Of a DNA stretch of 59,934 nucleotides, positions 8,821-16,512 are shown in pieces (the first letter of the stretch is position 1; the number at the start of each line of letters is the position of its first letter). A program made the translations under genes and the position numbers. The stretch spans positions 1-59,934 of the forward strand of contig CAZYAV010000009.1 in assembly GCA_964645785.1 (NCBI GenBank). Direction: 5' to 3'. This DNA is from CALWZE01 sp964645785. GTDB taxonomy: Bacteria > Bacillota > Clostridia > Oscillospirales > Ruminococcaceae. The notes under the pieces were generated by a model. That model ran no database searches. It saw only the letters and a list, made by a program, of their open reading frames with translations, and was not told the DNA's origin.

Positions 8821-10179
8821 ATGGGTCTGATGGTGCGGGACAGGGGGTTCTACAAGAACCTAGCGGCGATTGCGCTGCCGATTGCGCTGCAAAACGCAAT
8901 CGGCTTCGGCGTGCAGATGATGGATACCATCATGGTGGGGTCGCTGGGGGACACGGCGCTCTCGGCGGCCAACCTTGCCGGGCAGCCCTATTTTATTTTT
9001 ATGGTATTTAACTTCGGGCTCGCATCGGGCGGGTCGGTGCTGATTGCGCAGTACTGGGGCAAGGGCAACACCGACGTCGTGCGCCGGGTGATAGGCATGT
9101 CCATCCGCTATATCGCGATTACGGCGGTGCTGTTCAGCGCGGTCTGCTTTTGCATCCCCACGCAGATTATGTCGCTTTTTTCCCACGAGGCGGAGGTCAT
9201 CTCGCTCGGCGCCGGGTATCTGCGGGTGGCGTCGGTCGCCTATTTCTTCAACGGCGTTGCCGGGTGCTATCTGATGTCCCTGCGCGCGGTGGAGAACGTC
9301 AACCTGTCCACCATCGTGTACGCCGTCTCCTTTTTTGTGAATGTGTTTTTCAATTACTGCTTTATTTTCGGCAAGTTCGGGATGCCCGCGCTCGGGGTTG
9401 TCGGCGCGGCGGTCGGCACGGTGATTGCGCGCTTCACCGAGTTCCTGTTCGTGGTGGTGTATTTGAGCTTTTTTGAGAAGAAGATTCAGTTTAAACTGAA
9501 GCATATCTTCCGGCGGGAACGGCAGCTGGTTCCGGACTATCTGCGGCACAGCCTGCCGGTTGTCGGCAGCGAGCTGGTCTGGAGCCTCGGCTCGGTGACC
9601 CAGGCCGCGATCATCGGCCGGATCGGTTCCACCTTTGTGGCGGCGAACAGCATTGCCTCGGTCGTGCAGCAGTTTGCGATGGTCTTTATGTTCGGGCTGG
9701 GCAACGCAGCGGCGGTCACGATGGGCAAAACGGTGGGCGAAGGCCGCACGGAGGACGCGAAAAAACAGGGTAAAACGCTGGTGGTGCTGGCGCTCGGCAT
9801 CGGGCTGGCTGCCTGCGCCGTGATTTTGCTGCTGCGCCGGCCAATCGCGGATATTTACAGGGTTTCGGACGAGGTGAAGGCGCTCGCGGTCGACATTATG
9901 GGCGTGATGGCCTGCATCATGGCGCTGACCGCGCTGGAGCTGGTGTCCATCAGCGGCATCCTGCGCGGCGGCGGGGACACAAAATTCGCCTTTGCGGTGG
10001 ACTGCGGCTGTACCTGGCTTATCGGCGTGCCGATGGGGCTGCTGGCCGGGTTTGTGTGGAAGTTGCCGGTCATCTGGGTGTATGTCTGCCTGCGCAGCGA
10101 CATGCCGGTGCGCGTATCCATCTGTCTTGCCCGAATATTTGGCGAAAAGTATATAAAAAATGTGACAAGAGAATTATAA
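8821..10179 (+). CDS. MATE family transporter, second subfamily
   Basis: A 452-residue, 12-segment MATE protein. Helix 1 (LPIALQNAIGFGVQMMDTIMVG) and the mid-protein SLPVVGSELVWSLG segment place it in the NorM-like branch, clearly different from the preceding MATE protein, so this is not a recent tandem duplication. The ATG at 8821 follows CTGGAGGAGAGC. The C-terminus (YVCLRSDMPVRVSICLARIFGEKYIKN) is the basic tail typical of the branch. Substrate unknown. Confidence 0.92.
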   Translation: MGLMVRDRGFYKNLAAIALPIALQNAIGFGVQMMDTIMVGSLGDTALSAANLAGQPYFIFMVFNFGLASGGSVLIAQYWGKGNTDVVRRVIGMSIRYIAITAVLFSAVCFCIPTQIMSLFSHEAEVISLGAGYLRVASVAYFFNGVAGCYLMSLRAVENVNLSTIVYAVSFFVNVFFNYCFIFGKFGMPALGVVGAAVGTVIARFTEFLFVVVYLSFFEKKIQFKLKHIFRRERQLVPDYLRHSLPVVGSELVWSLGSVTQAAIIGRIGSTFVAANSIASVVQQFAMVFMFGLGNAAAVTMGKTVGEGRTEDAKKQGKTLVVLALGIGLAACAVILLLRRPIADIYRVSDEVKALAVDIMGVMACIMALTALELVSISGILRGGGDTKFAFAVDCGCTWLIGVPMGLLAGFVWKLPVIWVYVCLRSDMPVRVSICLARIFGEKYIKNVTREL

Positions 10180-10190
10180 TATAGTAATAC

Positions 10191-10219
10191 TTGACATTGC
10201 TCTTTATGCGGTTTATACT
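10191..10219 (+). promoter_or_regulatory. Strong sigma-A promoter of the sigma factor gene
   Basis: Consensus TTGACA (10191-10196), 17-bp spacer, TATACT (10214-10219). Transcription should start about 30 bp before the coding region. Confidence 0.85.
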
Positions 10220-10259
10220 GAAACCGTATTGATTGGCTTAAGCAAAGGTGCGTTCATTC

Positions 10260-10814
10260 TTGTCCAGTTTTGAGCTTGAACTATCGGGAAGCCTCGCGTC
10301 GGAGCGTGGGCTTGCCCGGTTGATGACGGCGTATATGCCGTATATCCAAACATGTGCCGCGCGGGTACACGCGCCCGGTATGGACGCCGAGGATCTGGTG
10401 CAGGAGGGTCTGGTCGGTCTGTTCCATGCGGTTGGGAGCTATGACCCGGCACGCGGCGTCTCCTTTTCGTCCTATGCCTGTGTCTGCATCAAAAACAGTA
10501 TCAACACTGCGCTGAAGCTTGCGTTCCGCAAAAAGCACCTGCCGCTCAAGGGTTACCTCTCCCTGAGCGACGAGCAGGACAGCGGCCGCCTGGTCGACGC
10601 GGATTCCCCGGAGGATCTCGCAATCCGCACCGAGGAATTTGAAACCGTGATGGCGCGCATCCAGGCGGAGCTTTCCGAGATGGAGCGAAACGTTCTGCGG
10701 TTATACCTGCGGGGGTACGACTATCTCACGGTGGCGAAGCGGCTGCATACCACCCCCAAGGCGGTTGGGAATGCGCTGCAGCGGGCGCGCAAAAAGCTCA
10801 GGTCGAAGCAATAG
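10260..10814 (+). CDS. SigH-like sigma-70 family sigma factor
   Basis: A ~184-residue sigma factor with region 2 (DAEDLVQEGLVGLFHAVGSYDPARGVSFSSYA) and a C-terminal region 4 helix-turn-helix (LRGYDYLTVAKRLHTTPKAVGNALQRARKKL). The basic FRKKHLPLKGYLSLS segment between them resembles SigH (Spo0H), which directs transition-state and early sporulation genes. TTG 10260 is chosen because AAAGGTG at 10244-10250 gives ideal spacing; GTG 10248 overlaps that site. Unlike Bacillus sigH it is not next to rpmG-secE-nusG but precedes a zinc-ribbon gene. Assignment to SigH itself is moderate; assignment to sigma-70 is firm. Confidence 0.88.
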   Translation: MSSFELELSGSLASERGLARLMTAYMPYIQTCAARVHAPGMDAEDLVQEGLVGLFHAVGSYDPARGVSFSSYACVCIKNSINTALKLAFRKKHLPLKGYLSLSDEQDSGRLVDADSPEDLAIRTEEFETVMARIQAELSEMERNVLRLYLRGYDYLTVAKRLHTTPKAVGNALQRARKKLRSKQ

Positions 10815-10893
10815 GCCGCGGGTTGGTCTTTGCGATATATGCTGGCGATACAGGGTTCAAAAACAATTTTGTAGAGACAAGAGGGGAACGAGA

Positions 10894-11172
10894 ATGTACC
10901 AGGACAAGACACTGACCTGCAAAGAATGTGGCAACGAATTCGTTTTTACGGCAGGCGAACAGGAATTTTACGCGAGCCGCGGCTTTGAGAACGAGCCGCA
11001 GAGATGCAAAGCCTGCCGGGATGCGCGCAAAAACGCAACCCGCGCCCAGCGCGAGATGTACACGGCAACCTGCGCCTCGTGCGGAGGGGAGGCACGGGTG
11101 CCGTTCAAACCGCGCGAGGATCGCCCTGTTTATTGCAGCGAGTGCTTCGCAAAGATGAAAGAGGAACGCTGA
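10894..11172 (+). CDS. Zinc-ribbon protein with two CxxC-type zinc sites
   Basis: A 92-residue protein with an N-terminal zinc ribbon (CKEC at residues 9-12, CKAC at ~38-41) and a second unit (CASCGGEARVPF...YCSEC, ~60-85), matching the zf-trcl and CxxC-x17-CxxC types. Each metal site has four cysteines. The ATG at 10894 follows GAGGGG. It lies 79 bp after the sigma factor gene and before a strong terminator, so the two may share a transcript. A nucleic-acid or protein-binding role is plausible but unproven. Confidence 0.88.
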   Translation: MYQDKTLTCKECGNEFVFTAGEQEFYASRGFENEPQRCKACRDARKNATRAQREMYTATCASCGGEARVPFKPREDRPVYCSECFAKMKEER

Positions 11173-11227
11173 GCATCAAATTCCCACCGACACGGGAGCG
11201 GCAGAGCGTGCCGCTCCGGGGAGATAA

Positions 11228-11267
11228 GGAGAACCGCCGGGCATACGTGCCCGGCGGTTCTCCTTTG
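11228..11267 (+). terminator. Terminator after the zinc-ribbon gene
   Basis: Perfect 16-bp inverted repeat (11228-11243, 11248-11263) with loop TACG, followed by TTT. It would also fold on the minus strand. Confidence 0.85.
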
Positions 11268-11622
11268 CGCATTTGCAGAGGCGGTTTTGGGTTGGTGCAA
11301 AGTGCGGCTGACACGGAAGCAAAATCGGCCTGCCGAAGAAAGGGCGGGTCGGGCGGAACAGGCCAAACCGGCGCGGCGTGATTCCCGGCGCAGACAACGC
11401 GGCGCAATAGACGCTTTTCAGCCTTGCCCGTTTTTGGGCGGCGCGTGGCGTCCGGTAAACTGTCCATACACGACAGCGGACGAAGCCACTGCATAGGAGC
11501 GGCGCAGACAGAGCCGAGCCGGGCGCTTGAAAAAGGCCGTTTGCCCGGCTTGACCTTTGCGCCGGGCGAATCCAATCCCTCTATTGCTGCAAGACCGGGA
11601 GGGAGGAAGCGGCAGACAAGGC
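11268..11622. other. Spacer between convergent genes
   Basis: About 355 bp of GC-rich sequence between the plus-strand zinc-ribbon gene and the minus-strand DUF2809 gene. No supported gene, RNA or clear hairpin beyond the terminator at its left edge. Confidence 0.4.
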
Positions 11623-12036
11623 TCATCGCCGCGCCCGGCCGCGCAGGCGGCGCTCGACCCGTTCGAGCGCGAGAAGTGCCGCGCAGCCGGCGGCATAGCA
11701 GAGCAGGTCGGCTATATCAAAGGTGCCGCCGAGCAGAACGGCGAGCGGGGAACCGGCCGGCAAGCCCAGCCGGGCGGCGAGGCCGAACAGCTGGGACAGC
11801 TCGACGGCCGCGGCAAAGACGAACACAAAAACGGGCAGCCCGCGCACCGGCGAAAGCGGGCAGAACACCCGGGCAAGGGCATAGACCGCCCAAACGGCCA
11901 GCAGGTCGCCCAGATAGGGGCGCACAAAGCGGTCGCGGACAAACAGCGCAATCCCCGTCTCGATCAACAGAAGAAACAGGCAGCAGCCCAGCCACCAAAG
12001 CCGCGCGCGGCGGCCGCCTGCCGCGCCGGCGCGCAT
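11623..12036 (-). CDS. DUF2809 membrane protein
   Basis: A 137-residue protein with about four hydrophobic segments. The FVRPYLGDLLAVWAVYALAR segment, the later VELSQLFGL and the GGTFDIADLLCYAAG motif are typical of DUF2809. Its ATG overlaps the stop codon of the HAD gene (TGATG, 12034-12038), so the two are translationally coupled. The function of DUF2809 is unknown; it is probably an integral membrane protein. Confidence 0.83.
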   Translation of the reverse strand: MRAGAAGGRRARLWWLGCCLFLLLIETGIALFVRDRFVRPYLGDLLAVWAVYALARVFCPLSPVRGLPVFVFVFAAAVELSQLFGLAARLGLPAGSPLAVLLGGTFDIADLLCYAAGCAALLALERVERRLRGRARR

Positions 12037-12698
12037 CAGATCAGTCCCTCGCGCAGCAGGAAGTCCCGCGCCGCAAGCAGGTCGGGCTGCACGGTCAGCG
12101 CAAGGCGGCGCATCTCCTCGTCCGCGCCGAGCAGATCCGGCACCATAACCGGCGCGCACCCGGCCGCCGCAGCCGCGCGGATGCCGTTGCTGGAATCCTC
12201 AAACACGAGACAGCGCGCGGGGTCAAGCCCCAGCTTTTCGCTTGCCAGCAAAAAGATATCCGGCGCGGGCTTGCTGTGCGCGACCATGGTGCCGTATACG
12301 CGCTGCTCAAAATAGTCCCAGATGCCCGCGCGACGCAGCTCGGTTTCGGAATGCGCCGGTATATTCGAGGTTGCCAGCGCGATGCGCAGCCCCCTGCTTT
12401 GCAGGCAGGCCAGCAGCTCGTCTACGCCGCGCTTTTTGTCCACACCGACCCTGTCGCAGTGGGCGAAAAAGAGCTCGTTTCGCCGGTCGTGAATCGTTTT
12501 ATAGTCAAAATCCGCGCCGTAACAGGCCTTGAAATGCCGCACGGCGGTCTCGCCGCTCATGCCGCGCGCGGCAATCAGATCCGCCATTTGCAGGGTATAG
12601 CCGAACTCCGCCGCCGCCTCAATCCAGAACGAGCAGTGCAGCCGCTCGGTGTCGAGCAGAAGCCCGTCCATATCAAAAATTGCGCCGATATAGGGCAT
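12036..12698 (-). CDS. HAD family phosphatase (beta-phosphoglucomutase-like)
   Basis: A 220-residue HAD superfamily hydrolase. Motif I DMDGLLLDT at ~8-16 supplies the nucleophile and acid/base aspartates, ATSNIP fits motif II, and FEDSSNGIRAA is the motif III/IV region of the beta-PGM/phosphatase subfamily. The helical cap between residues ~17 and 85 makes it a subclass I enzyme acting on small phosphorylated metabolites; the substrate is not readable. The start at 12698 is preferred over upstream codons because GGAGGTTGCAAT precedes it on the minus strand. It is co-transcribed with the DUF2809 gene. Confidence 0.9.
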   Translation of the reverse strand: MPYIGAIFDMDGLLLDTERLHCSFWIEAAAEFGYTLQMADLIAARGMSGETAVRHFKACYGADFDYKTIHDRRNELFFAHCDRVGVDKKRGVDELLACLQSRGLRIALATSNIPAHSETELRRAGIWDYFEQRVYGTMVAHSKPAPDIFLLASEKLGLDPARCLVFEDSSNGIRAAAAAGCAPVMVPDLLGADEEMRRLALTVQPDLLAARDFLLREGLI

Positions 12699-12760
12699 AT
12701 TGCAACCTCCCGGGGCGGCGCGCTTGGGTGTGGTGGGGCGCCCGCCGTCCAATCTGCTTT

Positions 12761-12789
12761 ACTATACCAGAAATTTCCCGATCCCTCAA
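12761..12789 (-). promoter_or_regulatory. Sigma-A promoter of the HAD-DUF2809 operon
   Basis: On the minus strand TTGAGG (12789-12784), 17-bp spacer, TATAGT (12766-12761), 62 bp upstream of the HAD start codon. Confidence 0.65.
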
Positions 12790-13009
12790 CCGGCGTTCCG
12801 CGCGGGAGCCGGAATCGGGCGGCAGAGGCGCCCGCCGAGAGCCGGGAACCCGAACAAAAACCGGACAGTGCGCGGCATTCGGGACACCACTCGGCGGCAG
12901 GGAAACGGTGCACCGTGCCTATGGGCACGCAGGATGCTGTTCCGCTTTGCATCCCCGCGCCGGGGGGCTCGGGGCTTGCCGCTTTGCGGGGCGGGGATTT
13001 TCCCGCGAA

Positions 13010-13037
13010 TTGACAGTGCCTTTGCGCGGGGTATACA
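13010..13037 (+). promoter_or_regulatory. Sigma-A promoter upstream of the flavoprotein gene
   Basis: TTGACA (13010-13015), 16-bp spacer, TATACA (13032-13037). The start codon is 360 bp downstream, so the transcript would carry a long leader made of the 178-bp repeats. Confidence 0.6.
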
Positions 13038-13040
13038 ATA

Positions 13041-13372
13041 GCGTCGGAACGCGGCGGGCGGATGCACAGCCGCGAAAAAGCGCCCGGCAGGGCGGCGAAC
13101 GGCGAACCGAGCTGCGGGCGTGGGAGGCACGGGGACGCAGGCCGCGCCCGTGGAGAAACCGGCCTTGCGCGGGCGGTGCCTATAAGGACGAACGAGCCGC
13201 TGCCCTGCGCAGCCGAAAGCGTCGGAATGCGGCGGGCGGATGCACAGCCGCGAAAAAGCGCCCGGCAGGGCGGCGAACGGCGAACCGAGCTGCGGGCGTG
13301 GGAGGCACGGGGACGCAGGCCGCGCCCATCGAGGCGGACAGGCCGCTGCCCTGGCGCGGCCGTGCGATAAAA
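13041..13372. repeat. 178-bp tandem duplication in the flavoprotein leader
   Basis: GCGTCGGAA begins at 13041 and again at 13219. The first ~107 bp of each copy (13041-13147, 13219-13325) are almost identical, differing at about one base; the remainder is more diverged but both end in a CCGCTGCCCTG stretch. Near identity over the first part implies a recent duplication or gene conversion. Confidence 0.88.
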
Positions 13373-13397
13373 CGGAGCAACCGGGAGGAGAGCGGGC

Positions 13398-14642
13398 ATG
13401 AGACGAATTGCGGTAATCGGCGGGGGCGCTTCCGGCATGGCGGCGGCGATTCAGGCCGCGCACACGGGGCGGGCGCTGGGCGTTCCGCTCGAAATCACCC
13501 TGCTGGAAAAGCTGCCGCGGGTGGGCAAAAAGCTGCTGGCGACCGGGAACGGGCGCTGCAACCTGACCAACAGCCGCATCGAGCCCGGCCGGTACACAAC
13601 CGGCGACCCGGTGCTGCTGGGCGCGGTGCTGGACGGCCTGGACGCGCGGGCAATTCTCGATTTCTTTGGCGGGCTGGGGCTGCGGTGTGCCGAGCGGGAG
13701 GCGGGGCGCGTCTACCCGATGAGCAACCAGGCGTCCTCTGTGCTGGACGTGCTGCTCGGGGAGCTTGCGCGGCTGGGCATCCGGGTGGAGTGCGACTTTG
13801 CGGTGCGGTCGCTGCGCCGTGCAAAAGGGGGCTGGACGCTGACGGACGCTTCGGGCAGGCAGCTCGGTGCGGACAGGGTGATTCTGTCGGCGGGCGGCAG
13901 CGCGGCGCCCGCGTTCGGCACGGACGGGGGCGGCTTTGCGCTGGCACGCGCGCTGGGGCACAGCGTCACGGCGCTTTATCCGGCGCTGGTGCCCCTGAAA
14001 ACGGCCGGGGAGCTCGCAAAGGGGCTCAAGGGCATCCGGGCGGTCTGCACCGCGACCCTGTGCAGGGACGGGCGTGCGGCTGCGCGGGAGAGCGGCGAGG
14101 TGCAGTTCACCGAATACGGCCTGAGCGGAATCCCGATTATGCAGCTCTCCAACCGGATGGAGCCGGCGGACGGCTGGTCGGTTGAGCTGGATTTTTTTGA
14201 GGCGGACACGGCGCAGTCGATTGCGCGGGAGATTGCGCAGCGCGCGGCGTCGCGCCCGGATGAACAGCTGGAGACGCTGCTTGCCGGCACGGTGCACAAG
14301 CGGGTCGGCTTTGCGGCGATGAAGCAGGCGGGGCTTGCGCCGCTCAGCCGGGCGAACGGCTCGCTCTGCGCGCAGGAAATTGACCGGCTGGCCGAAACCC
14401 TCAAGCGGCTGCGCTTTGCGGTCACCGGGACGGTGGGCTGGGCGCAGGCGCAGACGACGGGCGGCGGCGTGCCGCTCGGGGAGATTGACCCGCAGACGAT
14501 GGAGTCCCGCCGGGCGCCGGGCGTCTATCTCTGCGGCGAGCTGCTCGACGCGGCGGGGAGCTGCGGCGGGTTCAACCTGCATTGGGCATGGGCAACCGGG
14601 CTGCGCGCGGGCGCGGCGGCGGCGCGCCGGGACACCCGATAA
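13398..14642 (+). CDS. NAD(P)/FAD-dependent oxidoreductase, HI0933/BaiN-like
   Basis: A 414-residue flavoprotein. The dinucleotide-binding loop IAVIGGGASGMAAAI lies at 4-18, followed by LLEKLPRVGKKLLATGNGRCNLTN, the signature of the HI0933 family that includes YhiN and clostridial BaiN. The C-terminal GVYLCGELLDAAGSCGGFNLHWAWATG closes the FAD site. BaiN has been linked to bile acid 7-dehydroxylation in Clostridium scindens, but most family members have no known substrate, so bile acid activity should not be assumed despite the bile salt hydrolase ~23 kb away. The start has GGAGGAGAGCGGGC upstream. Confidence 0.9.
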   Translation: MRRIAVIGGGASGMAAAIQAAHTGRALGVPLEITLLEKLPRVGKKLLATGNGRCNLTNSRIEPGRYTTGDPVLLGAVLDGLDARAILDFFGGLGLRCAEREAGRVYPMSNQASSVLDVLLGELARLGIRVECDFAVRSLRRAKGGWTLTDASGRQLGADRVILSAGGSAAPAFGTDGGGFALARALGHSVTALYPALVPLKTAGELAKGLKGIRAVCTATLCRDGRAAARESGEVQFTEYGLSGIPIMQLSNRMEPADGWSVELDFFEADTAQSIAREIAQRAASRPDEQLETLLAGTVHKRVGFAAMKQAGLAPLSRANGSLCAQEIDRLAETLKRLRFAVTGTVGWAQAQTTGGGVPLGEIDPQTMESRRAPGVYLCGELLDAAGSCGGFNLHWAWATGLRAGAAAARRDTR

Positions 14643-14758
14643 AGCTCGCGCCGCCCGACCTGCCAGCTGCCCGCGCCGCTTTGCGCCCGCCGGAACGGGG
14701 CTCATCGCGGGCGGCGTTCCGGCGAAGAAGCGGGAAAATACAGGATGTCCACGGCAAA

Positions 14759-14793
14759 AAGCGCGCCTTTGGGCGCGCTTTCCCGGATTTTTG
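14759..14793 (+). terminator. Terminator downstream of the flavoprotein gene
   Basis: 9-bp inverted repeat AAGCGCGCC-TTTG-GGCGCGCTT (14759-14780), followed a few bases later by a T-run (14788-14792). Confidence 0.7.
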
Positions 14794-14930
14794 ATAGAGT
14801 TCTTTAATAAAATGTATAAAATAGGTTCGGTATCCGTTTGCGCGCTGTCGGGGATACACGCCGCCGGTTTCGCCAATCCCATGTTGATACATGCAGCGGG
14901 TTCATGATAGGATCAATTCGACAAATTGAA

Positions 14931-15232
14931 ATGAAAAGGAGACACCGTAATCTGGATAACAAGACCCAAAACACGCATTTTTGCAATTGTCCCGTAACAG
15001 GCTGTCCAAATCATCCGACGAACCATAATCAAGGATGTGATCCCTGTATCAAAGATAATTTGGCAAAAGGGAAAATTCCCGCTTGTTTTTTAAAGCAGTC
15101 AAGGAAGATGTCAGCGAGGCGCACAATTGGACAATCAAAGGTTTTGTTGACTTTTACAATGAAAACAAAGGCGCAAAAATAAATTCCGGTTCATTAGAAG
15201 GATGCATTTGGATATTTTGGCGTAGGAGTTGA
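14931..15232 (+). pseudogene. DUF6485 family gene, frameshifted at TTTTTTA
   Basis: The first frame encodes NTHFCNCPVTGCPNHPTNH...GCDPCIKDNLAKGKIPACF, a Cys-rich start resembling DUF6485. At the T-run (~15084-15090) this frame continues as an unrelated basic tail to a stop at 15182, while the -1 frame continues plausibly: FKAVKEDVSEAHNWTIKGFVDFYNENKGAKIN, stop at 15230-15232. The junction TGT TTT TTA is in the phase of a -1 slippery heptamer (T TTT TTA), so either an indel has broken the gene or it is read by frameshifting. The best-placed ribosome site, AAAGGAG at 14934-14940, lies before a CTG at 14951 rather than before an ATG, a second sign of decay. Base composition is far AT-richer than the neighbours, pointing to transfer. 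Confidence 0.7.
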
Positions 15233-15486
15233 AAAATTAAGCAGTAGCAGCACAAGGTTAATAAGGGAATAAAGAAGATGCTTTCCTCAAAAACCGGGTT
15301 TGCCGGGCGGGGAGAACGGGATAGGCAATGGTATCCGGCTGCGCTGCCTGCCCTGCGGCCGTCTTTCGGCCTGCTTCCGGCCGCTTTCCCGCGCCGCAGG
15401 CCGGTTCCATTCGCCGCCGCTTTCCCTTATGGCGCCGCACATTGTGATCCTTACAGGCGGCGCGGGGCGGTACCCGGCCGCGCCTG
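15233..15486. other. Spacer before the uppP promoter
   Basis: Starts AT-rich next to the DUF6485 remnant and turns GC-rich after ~15290. No gene or strong structure seen. Confidence 0.4.
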
Positions 15487-15516
15487 TTGCCTGCGAAGCC
15501 GCAAATGTGGTATTAT
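15487..15516 (+). promoter_or_regulatory. Probable sigma-A promoter of the uppP-ftsK operon
   Basis: TTGCCT (15487-15492), 18-bp spacer, TATTAT (15511-15516), with an AT-rich stretch following, ~105 bp upstream of uppP. Confidence 0.5.
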
Positions 15517-15621
15517 ATAAAATTGATGCGGAGCGTTTGACCTGCTTGCAAGCAGACTGTGCCGCGGCCGTTCGCGGGCGGGCGGCCGGTTTAAAATAGA
15601 TCACCATCCAAGGAGCAAACT

Positions 15622-16512
15622 ATGACAATCTTAGACGGCGTTTTGCAGGGGATTATCCAGGGATTGACCGAGTTTCTGCCGGTGTCCAGCGACGGGCACC
15701 TCGCGCTGTTTCAGCATTTTTTCGGCCTGAGCGGCGAAAACGCGCTTTTTTTTACGGTGATGCTGCATGTCGGCACCCTGCTGGCCGTGTTTATCGCGTT
15801 TTATAAGACCATCTGGAAGATGATTGTGGAGGGGTTCCGCATGATCGGGGACATCTTCACCGGCAAATTCAGCTACCGGCAGGCGAACGAGGAGCGCAAG
15901 GGGGTCATCATGATCCTCATCTCCCTTGTGCCGCTGCTGGCGTTTTACTTTGTCAAGGACTATTTCACCATGCTGTCCGAGGACGGCGATATCCTGGTAG
16001 AGGGCTTCTGCTTTCTGTTTACCGGCACGCTGCTCTTCCTTGCGGACAGGTGCGTCAAGGGGCGCAAAACCGCCAAGGACATGACCGTGCGCGAGGGGCT
16101 GCGGATCGGCTTTTTCCAGGGCTTTGCCGCGCTGCCCGGCGTTTCGCGCTCCGGCTCCACCATCTCGGTCGGCCTGCTCAGCGGCTTTTCGCGTGAGTTT
16201 ATGGTGCAGTTTTCCTTTATCATGGGCATCCCCGCAATCATGGGTGCGAGCCTGCTGGAGCTGCTCGATGCGCTCAAGGAGGGCGTAAGCTTTTCGGCGC
16301 CGCTGCTGGTTGGGATGCTGGTTTCGGCGGTGGTCGGCCTTGCGGCAATCAAGCTGCTCAGCTGGCTGGTGCGCACCGACCGGTTCGGCATTTTTGCGTA
16401 TTACACCCTGGCGCTGGGCGTCGTCGTCCTCGTCATCGGGGTGATCGAGCATATTGCGGGCGCGGACATCGTGAGCTTTGTCAATACGCTGTTTAATCAG
16501 GGAGTGAACTAA
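15622..16512 (+). CDS. uppP: Undecaprenyl-diphosphate phosphatase
   Basis: A 296-residue integral membrane enzyme (BacA/UppP family) that dephosphorylates undecaprenyl diphosphate, recycling the lipid carrier for peptidoglycan and surface sugars. EFLPVSSDGH at 17-26 is the first catalytic motif (the usual residue before Gly is Thr or Ser; here Asp), and PGVSRSGSTIS at ~172-182 holds the second motif with the catalytic Arg. Eight or so membrane segments fit the family. AAGGAG precedes the ATG. The stop codon overlaps the start of the ftsK/spoIIIE gene (TAATG), so the two are translationally linked. Confidence 0.96.
   Translation: MTILDGVLQGIIQGLTEFLPVSSDGHLALFQHFFGLSGENALFFTVMLHVGTLLAVFIAFYKTIWKMIVEGFRMIGDIFTGKFSYRQANEERKGVIMILISLVPLLAFYFVKDYFTMLSEDGDILVEGFCFLFTGTLLFLADRCVKGRKTAKDMTVREGLRIGFFQGFAALPGVSRSGSTISVGLLSGFSREFMVQFSFIMGIPAIMGASLLELLDALKEGVSFSAPLLVGMLVSAVVGLAAIKLLSWLVRTDRFGIFAYYTLALGVVVLVIGVIEHIAGADIVSFVNTLFNQGVN

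Noticed and set aside
13398..14642. Bile acid 7-dehydroxylation function for the BaiN-like flavoprotein
   Set aside because: The HI0933 family is broad and no other bai genes are present, so the specific function is not claimed.
12786..14882. Long minus-strand frame opposite the BaiN-like gene
   Set aside because: Shadow of the flavoprotein gene extended through the 178-bp duplication.
14838..15182. Intact 114-codon gene in the DUF6485 region
   Set aside because: Family resemblance runs only from ~14951 to the T-run and then continues in another frame, so the open frame as such is not the functional protein.
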